Shown piece by piece: positions 1-5,732 of a stretch of 7,017 bases of DNA. The DNA comes from Synechococcales cyanobacterium PMM_0036. Lineage in GTDB: Bacteria > Cyanobacteriota > Cyanobacteriia > Elainellales > Elainellaceae. How positions within the stretch are numbered: the first letter of the stretch is position 1; the number at the start of each line of letters is the position of its first letter. The position numbers and the translations under genes were made by a program. The DNA lies in assembly GCA_949127645.1 (NCBI GenBank), contig CASBQM010000587.1, positions 1 to 7,017 on the forward strand. Reading direction: 5' to 3'. The notes beneath the pieces are model-generated. The model searched no databases, was not told where the DNA came from, and was given only the letters and a program-made list of their open reading frames with translations.

Positions 1-153
1 GATATTTTTGCCACTTCTCAGACGAGCTTGAACCAGACAGGTCGAGCCGTTGAGGTAATTCTGCTGATTATGGCAATTTATCTGACTATCAGTCTGGTCA
101 TTTCCGTCATTATGAATCTGCTGAACAAGACCGTGCAGTTCACAGAGCGATAG
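1..153 (+). CDS. natG: Polar amino acid ABC transporter permease, NatG/AapQ/BztB type (3' end only)
   Basis: Only the last 50 residues and the TAG stop are present; the gene begins off the left edge. The visible peptide starts DIFATSQTSLNQTGRAVEV, continues as one hydrophobic membrane helix (about residues 18-41) and ends in a short polar tail, NKTVQFTER. The NQTGRAVE segment followed by a last helix and a tail ending in ER is characteristic, from memory, of the C-terminus of the AapQ/BztB/NatG permeases. These pair with an AapM/BztC/NatH subunit to form the channel of polar amino acid importers in the inner membrane. The next gene, 49 bases downstream, is exactly such a partner, which supports the call. 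The symbol comes from the Anabaena N-II system (natFGH plus bgtA) and is transferred by similarity and gene order. The substrate cannot be read from this fragment. Confidence 0.85.
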   Translation, partial: DIFATSQTSLNQTGRAVEVILLIMAIYLTISLVISVIMNLLNKTVQFTER

Positions 154-202
154 ATGCTCGCTACTTAGCCCCCTGCCTCCCTACCCTTCACCTCTTCATC
201 TC

Positions 203-1417
203 ATGACTACCGCTCCTCCTACCCTCTCCTCCTCTCGCCCTCCTGCCGATCAGGTTGGCGCGATCGCTTGGTTCCGCAAAAACCTGTTTAGCAGTTGGTT
301 TAGCACGCTGCTCACTGTTGTCTTAGGACTGCTGCTGGTGAGAACCCTCACGGGATTCCTGACTTGGGCAACCACAACGGCTAAATGGGCGGTGATTCCA
401 GCTAACTTGCCGCTATTCTTTGTCGGGCGCTATCCGGTTGCCCAATATTGGCGCATCTGGGCAATTGTGGCGATACTGGCAACGCTCTCAGGGCTGTCTT
501 GGGGCATTCTGTCGCGCAATATGCCTAAGCTGTTTGACCGCAACATTTTGATTGGGTTTGGGGTGGCGGCTGCGATCGCCGTTCTTCTGCCTACGCCCGT
601 TCTCTACAGAATCCTGCTTTTGGCTTTCTTAGGGCTGGTGTTGGCGAGTGCCTGGATCGGTCGAATAGTGGGGCGACGAATGCCACAGTTTGGGCAATGG
701 CTATCTCCAGCCTGGTTATTATCTCTCCTGGTAGTGTGGTGGCTGATTGCGGGAGGCATTGGTCTGCCATGGGTGCAAACCAACGACTGGGGCGGCTTGA
801 TGCTGACGATGTTTATGTCGGTCTCTAGCATTCTGCTCTGCTTCCCGCTAGGAATTTTGCTGGCATTGGGAAGGCAAAGCAAACTGCCCATTCTGCGATG
901 GGTGGCGATCGCTTTTATTGAGGTGATACGTGGCGTGCCGCTGATCACGCTGCTGTTTGTAGGAGCTTACATGGTGCCGCTATTTTTACCCGGAGGCATT
1001 CGACTCAACCAGTTGCTTTTGGCAATTATTAGCTTGACGCTCTTCAGCGCAGCATACCTGGCGGAAAACGTGCGGGGAGGGCTGCAATCCGTGCCGCGAG
1101 GACAGGCTGAGGCGGCTAATGCGCTAGGTCTCAACACTTTCCTGGCAACGATTTTGATTGTTTTACCCCAGGCGTTGAAGGTTTCAATTCCGACAATCGT
1201 TGGTCAGTTTATCAGCCTGGTACAGGACACGACCCTAGTAGGACTTTTGGGTTCATTTGAGATGCTGGGCATTAGCCGATCGGTTTTGGCTAACCCATCG
1301 TTTATTGGGCGCTATGCTGAGGTATATCTGTTTATTGGGGTGATTTATTGGGTGCTGTGTTATGCCATGTCGTTGGGCAGCCGTCGCCTAGAAAAACAGC
1401 TTAATACGACGTATTGA
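203..1417 (+). CDS. natH: Polar amino acid ABC transporter permease, NatH/AapM/BztC type
   Basis: This 404-residue inner-membrane protein is the likely partner of NatG in the channel of an amino acid importer. The N-terminal half has an apparent helix at about 33-55 and further hydrophobic stretches near 85-103, 114-130, 133-153 and 169-189. The binding-protein-dependent permease domain begins around residue 195 (DWGGLMLTMFMS). The cytoplasmic EAA loop that docks on the ATPase lies at about 287-310 (AENVRGGLQSVPRGQAEAA, then NALG). The length fits the long AapM/BztC subfamily, which carries extra N-terminal helices, rather than a minimal HisM-type permease of about 230 residues. The ATG at 203 is preceded by a pyrimidine-rich stretch with no Shine-Dalgarno sequence, and the next Met is far inside the protein, so this start is the best available. 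The gene follows natG by 49 bases and is probably cotranscribed with it. Acidic and neutral polar amino acids are the expected substrates by analogy with Anabaena N-II. Confidence 0.88.
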   Translation: MTTAPPTLSSSRPPADQVGAIAWFRKNLFSSWFSTLLTVVLGLLLVRTLTGFLTWATTTAKWAVIPANLPLFFVGRYPVAQYWRIWAIVAILATLSGLSWGILSRNMPKLFDRNILIGFGVAAAIAVLLPTPVLYRILLLAFLGLVLASAWIGRIVGRRMPQFGQWLSPAWLLSLLVVWWLIAGGIGLPWVQTNDWGGLMLTMFMSVSSILLCFPLGILLALGRQSKLPILRWVAIAFIEVIRGVPLITLLFVGAYMVPLFLPGGIRLNQLLLAIISLTLFSAAYLAENVRGGLQSVPRGQAEAANALGLNTFLATILIVLPQALKVSIPTIVGQFISLVQDTTLVGLLGSFEMLGISRSVLANPSFIGRYAEVYLFIGVIYWVLCYAMSLGSRRLEKQLNTTY

Positions 1418-1481
1418 TGGATGGGCGATCGCCACTTTTACATCGTCACCCTCATATCGCCAATTCTTATACCGCATGAGT

Positions 1482-1509
1482 TTGGCACAACTAGTAAGCT
1501 ACTGAAAAT
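1482..1509 (+). promoter_or_regulatory. Weak candidate promoter for the bgtA-like gene
   Basis: In the 155-base gap before the ATPase gene, TTGGCA (1482-1487, one mismatch from the sigma-70 -35 consensus) is followed after 16 bases by GAAAAT (1504-1509, a poor -10 match). The gap is long for an operon whose other genes sit much closer together, which argues for some internal start. The motif match alone is weak. No GTA-N8-TAC site for the nitrogen regulator NtcA was seen in this gap. Confidence 0.2.
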
Positions 1510-1517
1510 CTCAACTC

Positions 1518-1537
1518 AAACTCTTGCAAACTCTTGC
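1518..1537 (+). repeat. Two-copy 10-bp tandem repeat upstream of bgtA
   Basis: The decamer AAACTCTTGC occurs twice in direct succession (1518-1527 and 1528-1537), and part of a third copy can be seen in the following AAGCTC. It lies 35 bases before the ATPase start codon, in the untranslated region. The period is close to one helical turn. With only two copies this may be a simple replication duplication. Confidence 0.55.
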
Positions 1538-1572
1538 AAGCTCGAATAAAAGACTGATTCAGGAGACACCCC

Positions 1573-2352
1573 ATGACCCAACCTCAAACCGAACTGATGA
1601 CTAGCTCCACGGGCACAGAACCAATGATCGTGGCTGAGAATGTAGAGAAGTGGTACGACAATAACTTCCACGTTTTGCGAGGAGTGAGCATGACTGTCAC
1701 CAAAGGCGAAGTCGTGGTGGTCATGGGCCCTTCCGGCTCCGGCAAATCGACATTTATCCGCACCTTCAATGCTCTAGAAAGCTATCAAAAGGGCAGCATT
1801 ACGGTAGACGGTATCAAGATTTCCCATGACTTGAAAAATATTGATGCCATCCGGCGAGAAGTCGGCATGGTGTTCCAACAGTTCAACCTATTTCCCCATC
1901 TGACAGTGCTGCAAAACGTGACGCTCTCCCCCATTTGGGTACGGCGCTGGCCCAAGGCAAAGGCTGAAGAAGTTGCCATGCAGCTTCTAGAACGGGTGGG
2001 TATTCTCAGTCAGGCGCAGAAATTTCCGGGTCAGTTGTCGGGGGGGCAGCAGCAGCGGGTGGCGATCGCTCGTGCCCTGGCGATGCAGCCCAAAATTATG
2101 CTGTTTGATGAACCGACTTCGGCTCTCGATCCTGAGATGGTGCGGGAGGTGCTGGATGTCATGCGTACCCTGGCGAGTTCTGGCATGACAATGGTTTGTG
2201 TTACCCATGAGGTAGGTTTTGCCCGTGAAGTCGCTGATCGCGTGGTGCTAATGGCGGATGGTCTCCTGGTAGAAGAAGGTACTCCAGATGAGTTCTTTAG
2301 CAATCCTAAAGAAGATCGGACAAAGAAGTTCTTGTCGCAGATTCTTCATTGA
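1573..2352 (+). CDS. bgtA: Polar amino acid ABC transporter ATP-binding protein, BgtA/AapP/GlnQ type
   Basis: This 259-residue cytoplasmic ATPase would energise the NatGH permease. All motifs of an active ABC ATPase are present: Walker A GPSGSGKS (52-59), a Q-loop at Gln102-Gln103 in VFQQFNLFPHLT, signature LSGGQ (155-159), Walker B IMLFDE (175-180), D-loop SALD (183-186) and the switch histidine His212. The FNLFPHLTVLQNV segment and the overall length are typical of the GlnQ/HisP/AapP family. The ATG is well placed: AGGAG at 1561-1565 lies 7 bases before it. A second Met (residue 18) lies nearer the family core, so the first 17 residues are an unconserved leader. The order natG-natH-bgtA matches, as I recall it, the Anabaena N-II cluster, where BgtA also serves the basic amino acid permease BgtB. 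Sharing with BgtB here is an inference, since no bgtB is visible. The symbol is tentative; the family is certain. Confidence 0.9.
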   Translation: MTQPQTELMTSSTGTEPMIVAENVEKWYDNNFHVLRGVSMTVTKGEVVVVMGPSGSGKSTFIRTFNALESYQKGSITVDGIKISHDLKNIDAIRREVGMVFQQFNLFPHLTVLQNVTLSPIWVRRWPKAKAEEVAMQLLERVGILSQAQKFPGQLSGGQQQRVAIARALAMQPKIMLFDEPTSALDPEMVREVLDVMRTLASSGMTMVCVTHEVGFAREVADRVVLMADGLLVEEGTPDEFFSNPKEDRTKKFLSQILH

Positions 2353-2436
2353 GAAGCAGAGGCTAGAATTGAGGGCATAGCAACCGTCCAGGATGTTGTC
2401 TGTTGCTGATTTTTTACGCCCTGGCACTTATCTTGA

Positions 2437-2832
2437 ATGGCAACTTCTGAATTGTCCGAGCAGTCGTTTGATGCGTCTCGTAAAGATGAGCCTGGGGATC
2501 ACGGCTCTGGGGATCACGGCTCTGGGGATCATAGCCATGAGAGTGAGATAACTCATGTTCACGTCCATAGCGACGAGTCCCTACGGCGGATTGTCAATCG
2601 TCTATCGCGGATTGAGGGACATATTCGCGGCATTAAAACCATGGTGCAGGAAAGCCGTCCCTGTCCGGATGTCCTAGTGCAAATAGCGGCTGTGAAGGGG
2701 GCAATCGATCGCGTCTCTCGCATCATATTGGATGAACATCTCACCGAATGCGTGGCGCGAGCAGCAAAAGAAGGCAACATTGAGGCAGAAATTGAGGAGC
2801 TGAAGGCGGCACTCGATCGCTTTTTGCCTTAG
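2437..2832 (+). CDS. inrS: Nickel-type metal-sensing repressor, InrS/RcnR branch of the CsoR/RcnR family
   Basis: This 131-residue all-helical DNA-binding protein lacks a helix-turn-helix; relatives bind DNA as tetramers and release it on binding metal. The core (about 46-131) begins SDESLRRIVNRLSRIEGHIRGI and includes RPCP and LDEHLTEC. The ligand set Cys76, His101, Cys105 and His44 is offset by a constant 23 residues from Synechocystis InrS ligands as I recall them (C53, H78, C82, H21), which points to Ni(II) sensing rather than Cu(I) (CsoR) or formaldehyde (FrmR). The extra N-terminal length holds three GDHGS-like repeats and HVHVH. An in-frame TGA directly precedes the ATG, so translation cannot start earlier; no Shine-Dalgarno sequence is visible. 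In Synechocystis InrS represses the nickel exporter gene nrsD; no exporter lies in this window. The gene follows bgtA by 84 bases on the same strand but looks functionally separate. Confidence 0.87.
   Translation: MATSELSEQSFDASRKDEPGDHGSGDHGSGDHSHESEITHVHVHSDESLRRIVNRLSRIEGHIRGIKTMVQESRPCPDVLVQIAAVKGAIDRVSRIILDEHLTECVARAAKEGNIEAEIEELKAALDRFLP
2492..2536 (+). repeat. In-frame 15-bp tandem repeat encoding His-rich tail of the sensor
   Basis: A 15-bp unit, CTGGGGATCACGGCT, occurs at 2492-2506 and again identically at 2507-2521. A third copy at 2522-2536 differs at three positions. Each unit encodes one turn of a Gly-Asp-His-Gly-Ser repeat in the N-terminal extension of the InrS-like protein. 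The near-identity at the DNA level points to recent slippage or duplication. Confidence 0.9.
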
Positions 2833-2868
2833 ATTTTTGCCTGGATTTTGCCTTAGATGTTTGCCTGA
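2821..2868 (+). repeat. Four-unit 12-bp tandem repeat spanning the inrS stop codon
   Basis: Four imperfect 12-base units follow one another: 2821-2832, 2833-2844, 2845-2856 and 2857-2868, all built around TTTTGCCT. Units 1 and 3 are closer to each other than to unit 2, so the array also reads as a 24-base unit duplicated with 21 of 24 matches. The first unit contains the last three codons and the TAG stop of the InrS-like gene. Because 12 is a multiple of three, the later units repeat that context in frame (FLP-stop, IFAW, ILP-stop, MFA-stop). Confidence 0.85.
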
Positions 2869-2888
2869 TGAAGAGGCATTGATTTTTT
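2862..2888 (+). terminator. Weak intrinsic-terminator-like hairpin after inrS
   Basis: TGCCT (2862-2866) can pair with AGGCA (2874-2878) across a 7-base loop, followed by TTGATTTTTT. The position, 30 bases after the stop codon and followed by a T-rich run, suits a rho-independent terminator. The stem has only five pairs, so it would be weak. The left arm overlaps the last unit of the 12-bp repeat. Confidence 0.35.
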
Positions 2889-3007
2889 CACAGCGTGCTA
2901 GGAAAAGGCGATCGCTGGAGTGTATCTACAGAAAAAGGGGAATGCTTGGCAATACCTACCATTTAGCATCTATGAATTTGCCTATCTGTGAAGTGGATCA
3001 AGCTGTG

Positions 3008-3030
3008 TAGGCGTTAGCCTCAGCATAGCC
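3008..3030. repeat. Short palindromic element, possible dispersed cyanobacterial repeat
   Basis: AGGCGTTAGCCT is a small perfect hairpin (AGGC/GCCT, loop GTTA), followed by CAGCATAGCC, which repeats the AGCC end. It resembles the short GGCGT-rich interspersed repeats often seen between genes in filamentous cyanobacteria. Only one copy is present here, so the assignment rests on resemblance. It lies 46 bases before the carbonic anhydrase start. The rest of 2890-3076 shows only one HIP1 site (2908-2915) and no promoter I trust. Confidence 0.3.
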
Positions 3031-3076
3031 ATAATCCAGAATCTCATGACCCACTTACGTCTTAGGTAATTTCCAT

Positions 3077-3742
3077 ATGCCGTTAACTCGCATTATTCAG
3101 GGCGTGAATCAGTTTCATGAAAACTATTTTGCGTCTCATCAAGAGCTGTTTGAACAACTCTCACAAAGTCAGTCTCCAGACGTTTTGTTCATCACTTGTT
3201 CAGATTCTAGGATAGATCCGTTCTTGATTACGCAATCCCCCCCCGGTCGATTGTTTGTGATTCGTAATGTGGGGAATATTGTTTCTACCTATGGTTCTTC
3301 CAGCATTACAGAAGCCGCCGCTATTGAGTATGCAGTTCAAGCTTTGGGAGTTAAAGAAATCATTGTTTGCGGACATTCGCACTGTGGCGCAATGCGCGGA
3401 CTGCTACAGGTTGGAAGCCTTGCAGAGACAATGCCCATGGTATATACCTGGCTGCGGACTCATGCCGAAGCTACGCGCCGTCTGGTAATCGATAATTATC
3501 CTGATGAAACGCCAGAGCGTTTATTAAGGATTGCGATCGAGCAAAATGTCCTCTCGCAAATTGAAAATCTGGAAACGCATCCTGTCGTACGGTCTCGCCT
3601 CCATGCAGGTACGCTCAATATCCATGCCTGGATGTATGAGATTGAAACTGGCAGTGTATTTGCCTTTGATGCAGCCCATCACAAGTTTTCTCTTCTAGAT
3701 CAGCGATCGTTGCCAGTTCCCGATCCGCTCATTTTGAGATGA
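3077..3742 (+). CDS. Beta-class carbonic anhydrase (CcaA-like core without C-terminal extension)
   Basis: This 221-residue zinc enzyme interconverts CO2 and bicarbonate. The zinc ligands of a beta-carbonic anhydrase are visible: Cys41 in CSDSRIDP, and His100 and Cys103 in CGHSHCGAM. The catalytic pair Asp43-Arg45 is intact. The N-terminus (FHENYFASHQELFEQLS) and the middle segment EATRRLVIDNYPDE resemble carboxysomal CcaA as I recall it. However, CcaA runs to about 270 residues with a C-terminal tail used for carboxysome attachment, and this protein ends at the catalytic core, much like E. coli CynT/Can in length. There is no signal peptide, so the cytosol is the expected location. The start fits the family N-terminus; a weak AGGT (3064-3067) lies nine bases before the ATG. 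No cyanase or carboxysome gene is adjacent. The gene looks somewhat more AT-rich than its neighbours. Membership of the family is certain; the choice between cytosolic and carboxysomal role is not. Confidence 0.93.
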   Translation: MPLTRIIQGVNQFHENYFASHQELFEQLSQSQSPDVLFITCSDSRIDPFLITQSPPGRLFVIRNVGNIVSTYGSSSITEAAAIEYAVQALGVKEIIVCGHSHCGAMRGLLQVGSLAETMPMVYTWLRTHAEATRRLVIDNYPDETPERLLRIAIEQNVLSQIENLETHPVVRSRLHAGTLNIHAWMYEIETGSVFAFDAAHHKFSLLDQRSLPVPDPLILR

Positions 3743-3758
3743 GGGTAAGTCGATCGCG

Positions 3759-4724
3759 TTAATTAAGGGATGAATGAGGGGTTGCCGAATCTCGGATATG
3801 TTCTAAAGTCAGGATACCAACGGGCGAACCCTGATCCAAGACCGTCAGCTTTTTAGCGCCCGTTTTTAAAATCAGCGATAGGGCATTACGCAAGCTATCC
3901 TGTTGCTCAACAGTGGGTTCCCCATTTAGGTGAACCTCTGGCGATCGCTGCATGGCGGTCTCAACTCGCAGCAGCCCCAATTGCCGCACTCTATCATCTG
4001 CGCCCATCAGGTGATAGACGAATTCATTGGCGGGTCGAGTCAACACGTTGAAAGGCGTATCGTATTGGACAATGCGCCCTTTTTCCATGATCAGGAGGCG
4101 ATCGCCTAACCTCAAAGCTTCCTCTACATCATGGGAGACGAATAAAATAGTTTTTTGGAGCTGACGCTGAAGCCGCAATACCTCATTCTGTAAAGTGGCG
4201 CGGGTAATGGCATCGATCGCCCCAAACGGCTCATCCATCAGCATTACAGCCGGATCGCCTGCCAGCGCCCGCGCCAGACCCACGCGCTGCTGTTGCCCGC
4301 CTGATAGCTGTGTCGGGTAGCGGTTGCGGTATTCCTGGGGCGGCAACTGCACCAACGTCAGCAGTTCATCAATTCGCTCCTGAATTCTGGCACGCGACCA
4401 GTTCAGTAGCTTAGGCACAACCGCCACATTTTGCGCCACCGTCATGTGGGGAAACAAACCCGACTGCTGAATCACATAGCCGATTTGCTGCCGGAGCTGG
4501 GTCACTTTTACCTGACGGATATCTTGCCCGTTTAGATGAATTTTGCCAGATGTGGGTTCATAGAGCCGATTCACCATCTTCAGCAGCGTCGTTTTGCCGC
4601 AGCCCGAAGGTCCCAAAATCACAACCAAGCTGCCTGTGTCGATCGCACAGCTACACTGGTCTACCGCAGGACGAGCCGCATTGGGAAACTGGAGAGAAAC
4701 TTGGTCAAAAAAGATGGCGCTCAC
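3759..4724 (-). CDS. Osmoprotectant/quaternary-amine ABC transporter ATP-binding protein, OpuCA/OsmV type
   Basis: This 321-residue ATPase should power uptake by the adjacent binding protein's system. It carries Walker A GPSGCGKT (38-45), Q-loop Gln86-Gln87 in VIQQSGLFPHMT, signature LSGGQ (140-144), Walker B VMLMDE (160-165) with the following FGAID, and switch His198. QQSGLFPHMTV and DEPFGAIDAITR are typical of the OpuCA/ProV/OsmV group. After the ATPase core, residues about 263-315 form one CBS domain (SLRNALSLILKTGAKKLTVLD and PVGILTLEHI); OpuCA-type CBS domains sense ionic strength or nucleotides. One CBS unit rather than two resembles E. coli OsmV/YehX. The start codon is GTG, with no Shine-Dalgarno sequence, 25 bases after the binding-protein stop, suggesting translational coupling. 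The substrate could be glycine betaine, choline, carnitine or ergothioneine. No permease gene is adjacent. Confidence 0.9.
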   Translation of the reverse strand: MSAIFFDQVSLQFPNAARPAVDQCSCAIDTGSLVVILGPSGCGKTTLLKMVNRLYEPTSGKIHLNGQDIRQVKVTQLRQQIGYVIQQSGLFPHMTVAQNVAVVPKLLNWSRARIQERIDELLTLVQLPPQEYRNRYPTQLSGGQQQRVGLARALAGDPAVMLMDEPFGAIDAITRATLQNEVLRLQRQLQKTILFVSHDVEEALRLGDRLLIMEKGRIVQYDTPFNVLTRPANEFVYHLMGADDRVRQLGLLRVETAMQRSPEVHLNGEPTVEQQDSLRNALSLILKTGAKKLTVLDQGSPVGILTLEHIRDSATPHSSLN

Positions 4725-4749
4725 GTAAGGATGGGGGTAGAAGAATGGA

Positions 4750-5658
4750 CTAGATCATTCCGGCTTTGGTCAAAAACTCTTTAGCAACGTCCGCAGGTTC
4801 TCGCTGCTTGCCGCTAACTTCATAGTTAAGCTGCTGCATAGTCTCGTTGGTCAGTTTGGGCGCTAGAGCGTTCAGCGCTTTTGCCAGATCTGGGTTTGCG
4901 TCTAGAATCTGCTGCCGAACAACAGGCGCAACCTGATAGGGCGGAAACAGCTTTTTGTCGTCTTCTAAAATCACGAGCTTGAAGGCATTAATCTCACCAT
5001 CGGTTGCGTAGGCGACGGCAACATCTGCTTCATTGTCCGTCAATCCTTTGTAGCGCAAGCCGGAATCTACTGCTTTGTAAGCCTTGAGCTTAAAGTTGCC
5101 ATATTTCTTTTTGATTCCGGGCAAGCCGTCTTCTCGCACCTCAAATTCTGGCGCACCAATCATGGTGAGTTGGTCTGCTTTTGCCGCCATCTCTGAAATA
5201 GTTGTGATGCCGTACTTTTTGGCTCCTGCCGTCGTCATTGCCAAAGCCTGAGTGTTGTTCATGGGAGCTGGATCAAGCCAGGTCAAGTTGAACTGCTTCT
5301 TGTATTCGCTCGTCACGGTCTCAAAAACCTGCTTGGAATCACTGCTTACGGGAAGCTTCAGCACGGTTAACAGCCCTGTGCCCGTGTACTCAGGGTAGAG
5401 ATCAATCTCGCCGCTTTTGAGCGCTGCCTGTGCCACTGGAGTTCCGCCTAGGTTGAGTTTACGCTCTACTTTAAACCCTGCCTTCTCTAGCACCAGCGAA
5501 TACATTTCACCCAGAATGAATTGCTCGGTAAAGTCCTTGGAGCCAACTTTGATAGGCGTTTTGGCGGTCGGAGTGCCGCCTCCAGCGCAAGCAATCAAGA
5601 TTGAGGCAGTGACGATCGCTAAAATCGGCAGAATCAAAAAGCGGCGAAATCTTTTCAT
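4750..5658 (-). CDS. Glycine betaine/choline-type ABC transporter substrate-binding lipoprotein (OsmF/OpuCC/EgtU family)
   Basis: The protein captures a quaternary amine outside the membrane for the ATPase encoded just downstream. I place the start at the ATG 5656-5658 (302 residues) because it opens with a lipoprotein signal: KRFRRF, a hydrophobic stretch (7-21) and the lipobox LIAC with Cys24. An in-frame ATG at 5749-5751 would bury this signal behind 31 residues. The mature part shows family hallmarks: VGSKDFTEQFILGEMY (38-53), IDLYPEYTGTGL (85-96), NNTQALAM (134-141), LRYKGL (201-206), AYATDGEI (216-223) and FPPYQVAPVVR (238-248). The aromatic residues in these motifs usually form the cage around the trimethylammonium group. 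Relatives with this fold bind glycine betaine, choline, carnitine or, for EgtU, ergothioneine; sequence alone does not decide. It is 123 bases downstream of the beta-propeller gene and 25 bases upstream of the ATPase gene. Confidence 0.9.
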   Translation of the reverse strand: MKRFRRFLILPILAIVTASILIACAGGGTPTAKTPIKVGSKDFTEQFILGEMYSLVLEKAGFKVERKLNLGGTPVAQAALKSGEIDLYPEYTGTGLLTVLKLPVSSDSKQVFETVTSEYKKQFNLTWLDPAPMNNTQALAMTTAGAKKYGITTISEMAAKADQLTMIGAPEFEVREDGLPGIKKKYGNFKLKAYKAVDSGLRYKGLTDNEADVAVAYATDGEINAFKLVILEDDKKLFPPYQVAPVVRQQILDANPDLAKALNALAPKLTNETMQQLNYEVSGKQREPADVAKEFLTKAGMI

Positions 5659-5709
5659 GAACGGCGTTCTCAACGGAATAGTCGAAATATTAACAAAGTT
5701 TATTTTGAC

Positions 5710-5715
5710 ATCATA
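5710..5715 (-). promoter_or_regulatory. Candidate -10 box for the binding-protein/ATPase operon
   Basis: On the - strand TATGAT lies at 5715-5710, one mismatch from the sigma-70 -10 consensus, and would give a leader of roughly 45 bases before the start at 5658. No good -35 box sits 16-18 bases upstream; that position is filled by the nearest copy of the 13-bp direct repeat. This pattern would suit an activator-dependent promoter. It is a motif-level inference only. Confidence 0.3.
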
Positions 5716-5732
5716 CCGAGCATTGAAGCCAA

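Noticed and set aside
604..948. Antisense reading frame inside natH, and similar frames inside the other genes
   Set aside because: They lie wholly within strongly supported genes, show no recognisable domain or start signal, and have compositions expected of shadow frames.
1418..1572. NtcA-type site GTA-N8-TAC before bgtA
   Set aside because: The only similar string, GTAAGCTAC near 1494-1502, has a 3-base spacer rather than 8; the real nitrogen control site would be expected upstream of natF, off the window.
2946..2976. Promoter for the carbonic anhydrase gene: TTGGCA followed by TATGAA
   Set aside because: The spacer is 19 bases and the -10 match is poor, and the start codon is a further 100 bases away; not better than chance in an AT-rich gap.
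2437..3742. inrS and the carbonic anhydrase as one operon
   Set aside because: A 244-base gap with a terminator-like hairpin and a repeat-like palindrome separates them, and there is no functional link.
4731..4740. GGGGGTAG tract between the binding-protein and ATPase genes as an InrS/RcnR operator
   Set aside because: It is a single half-like G-tract without the matching inverted half, lies in a 25-base intergenic space of an unrelated operon, and is not near a promoter.
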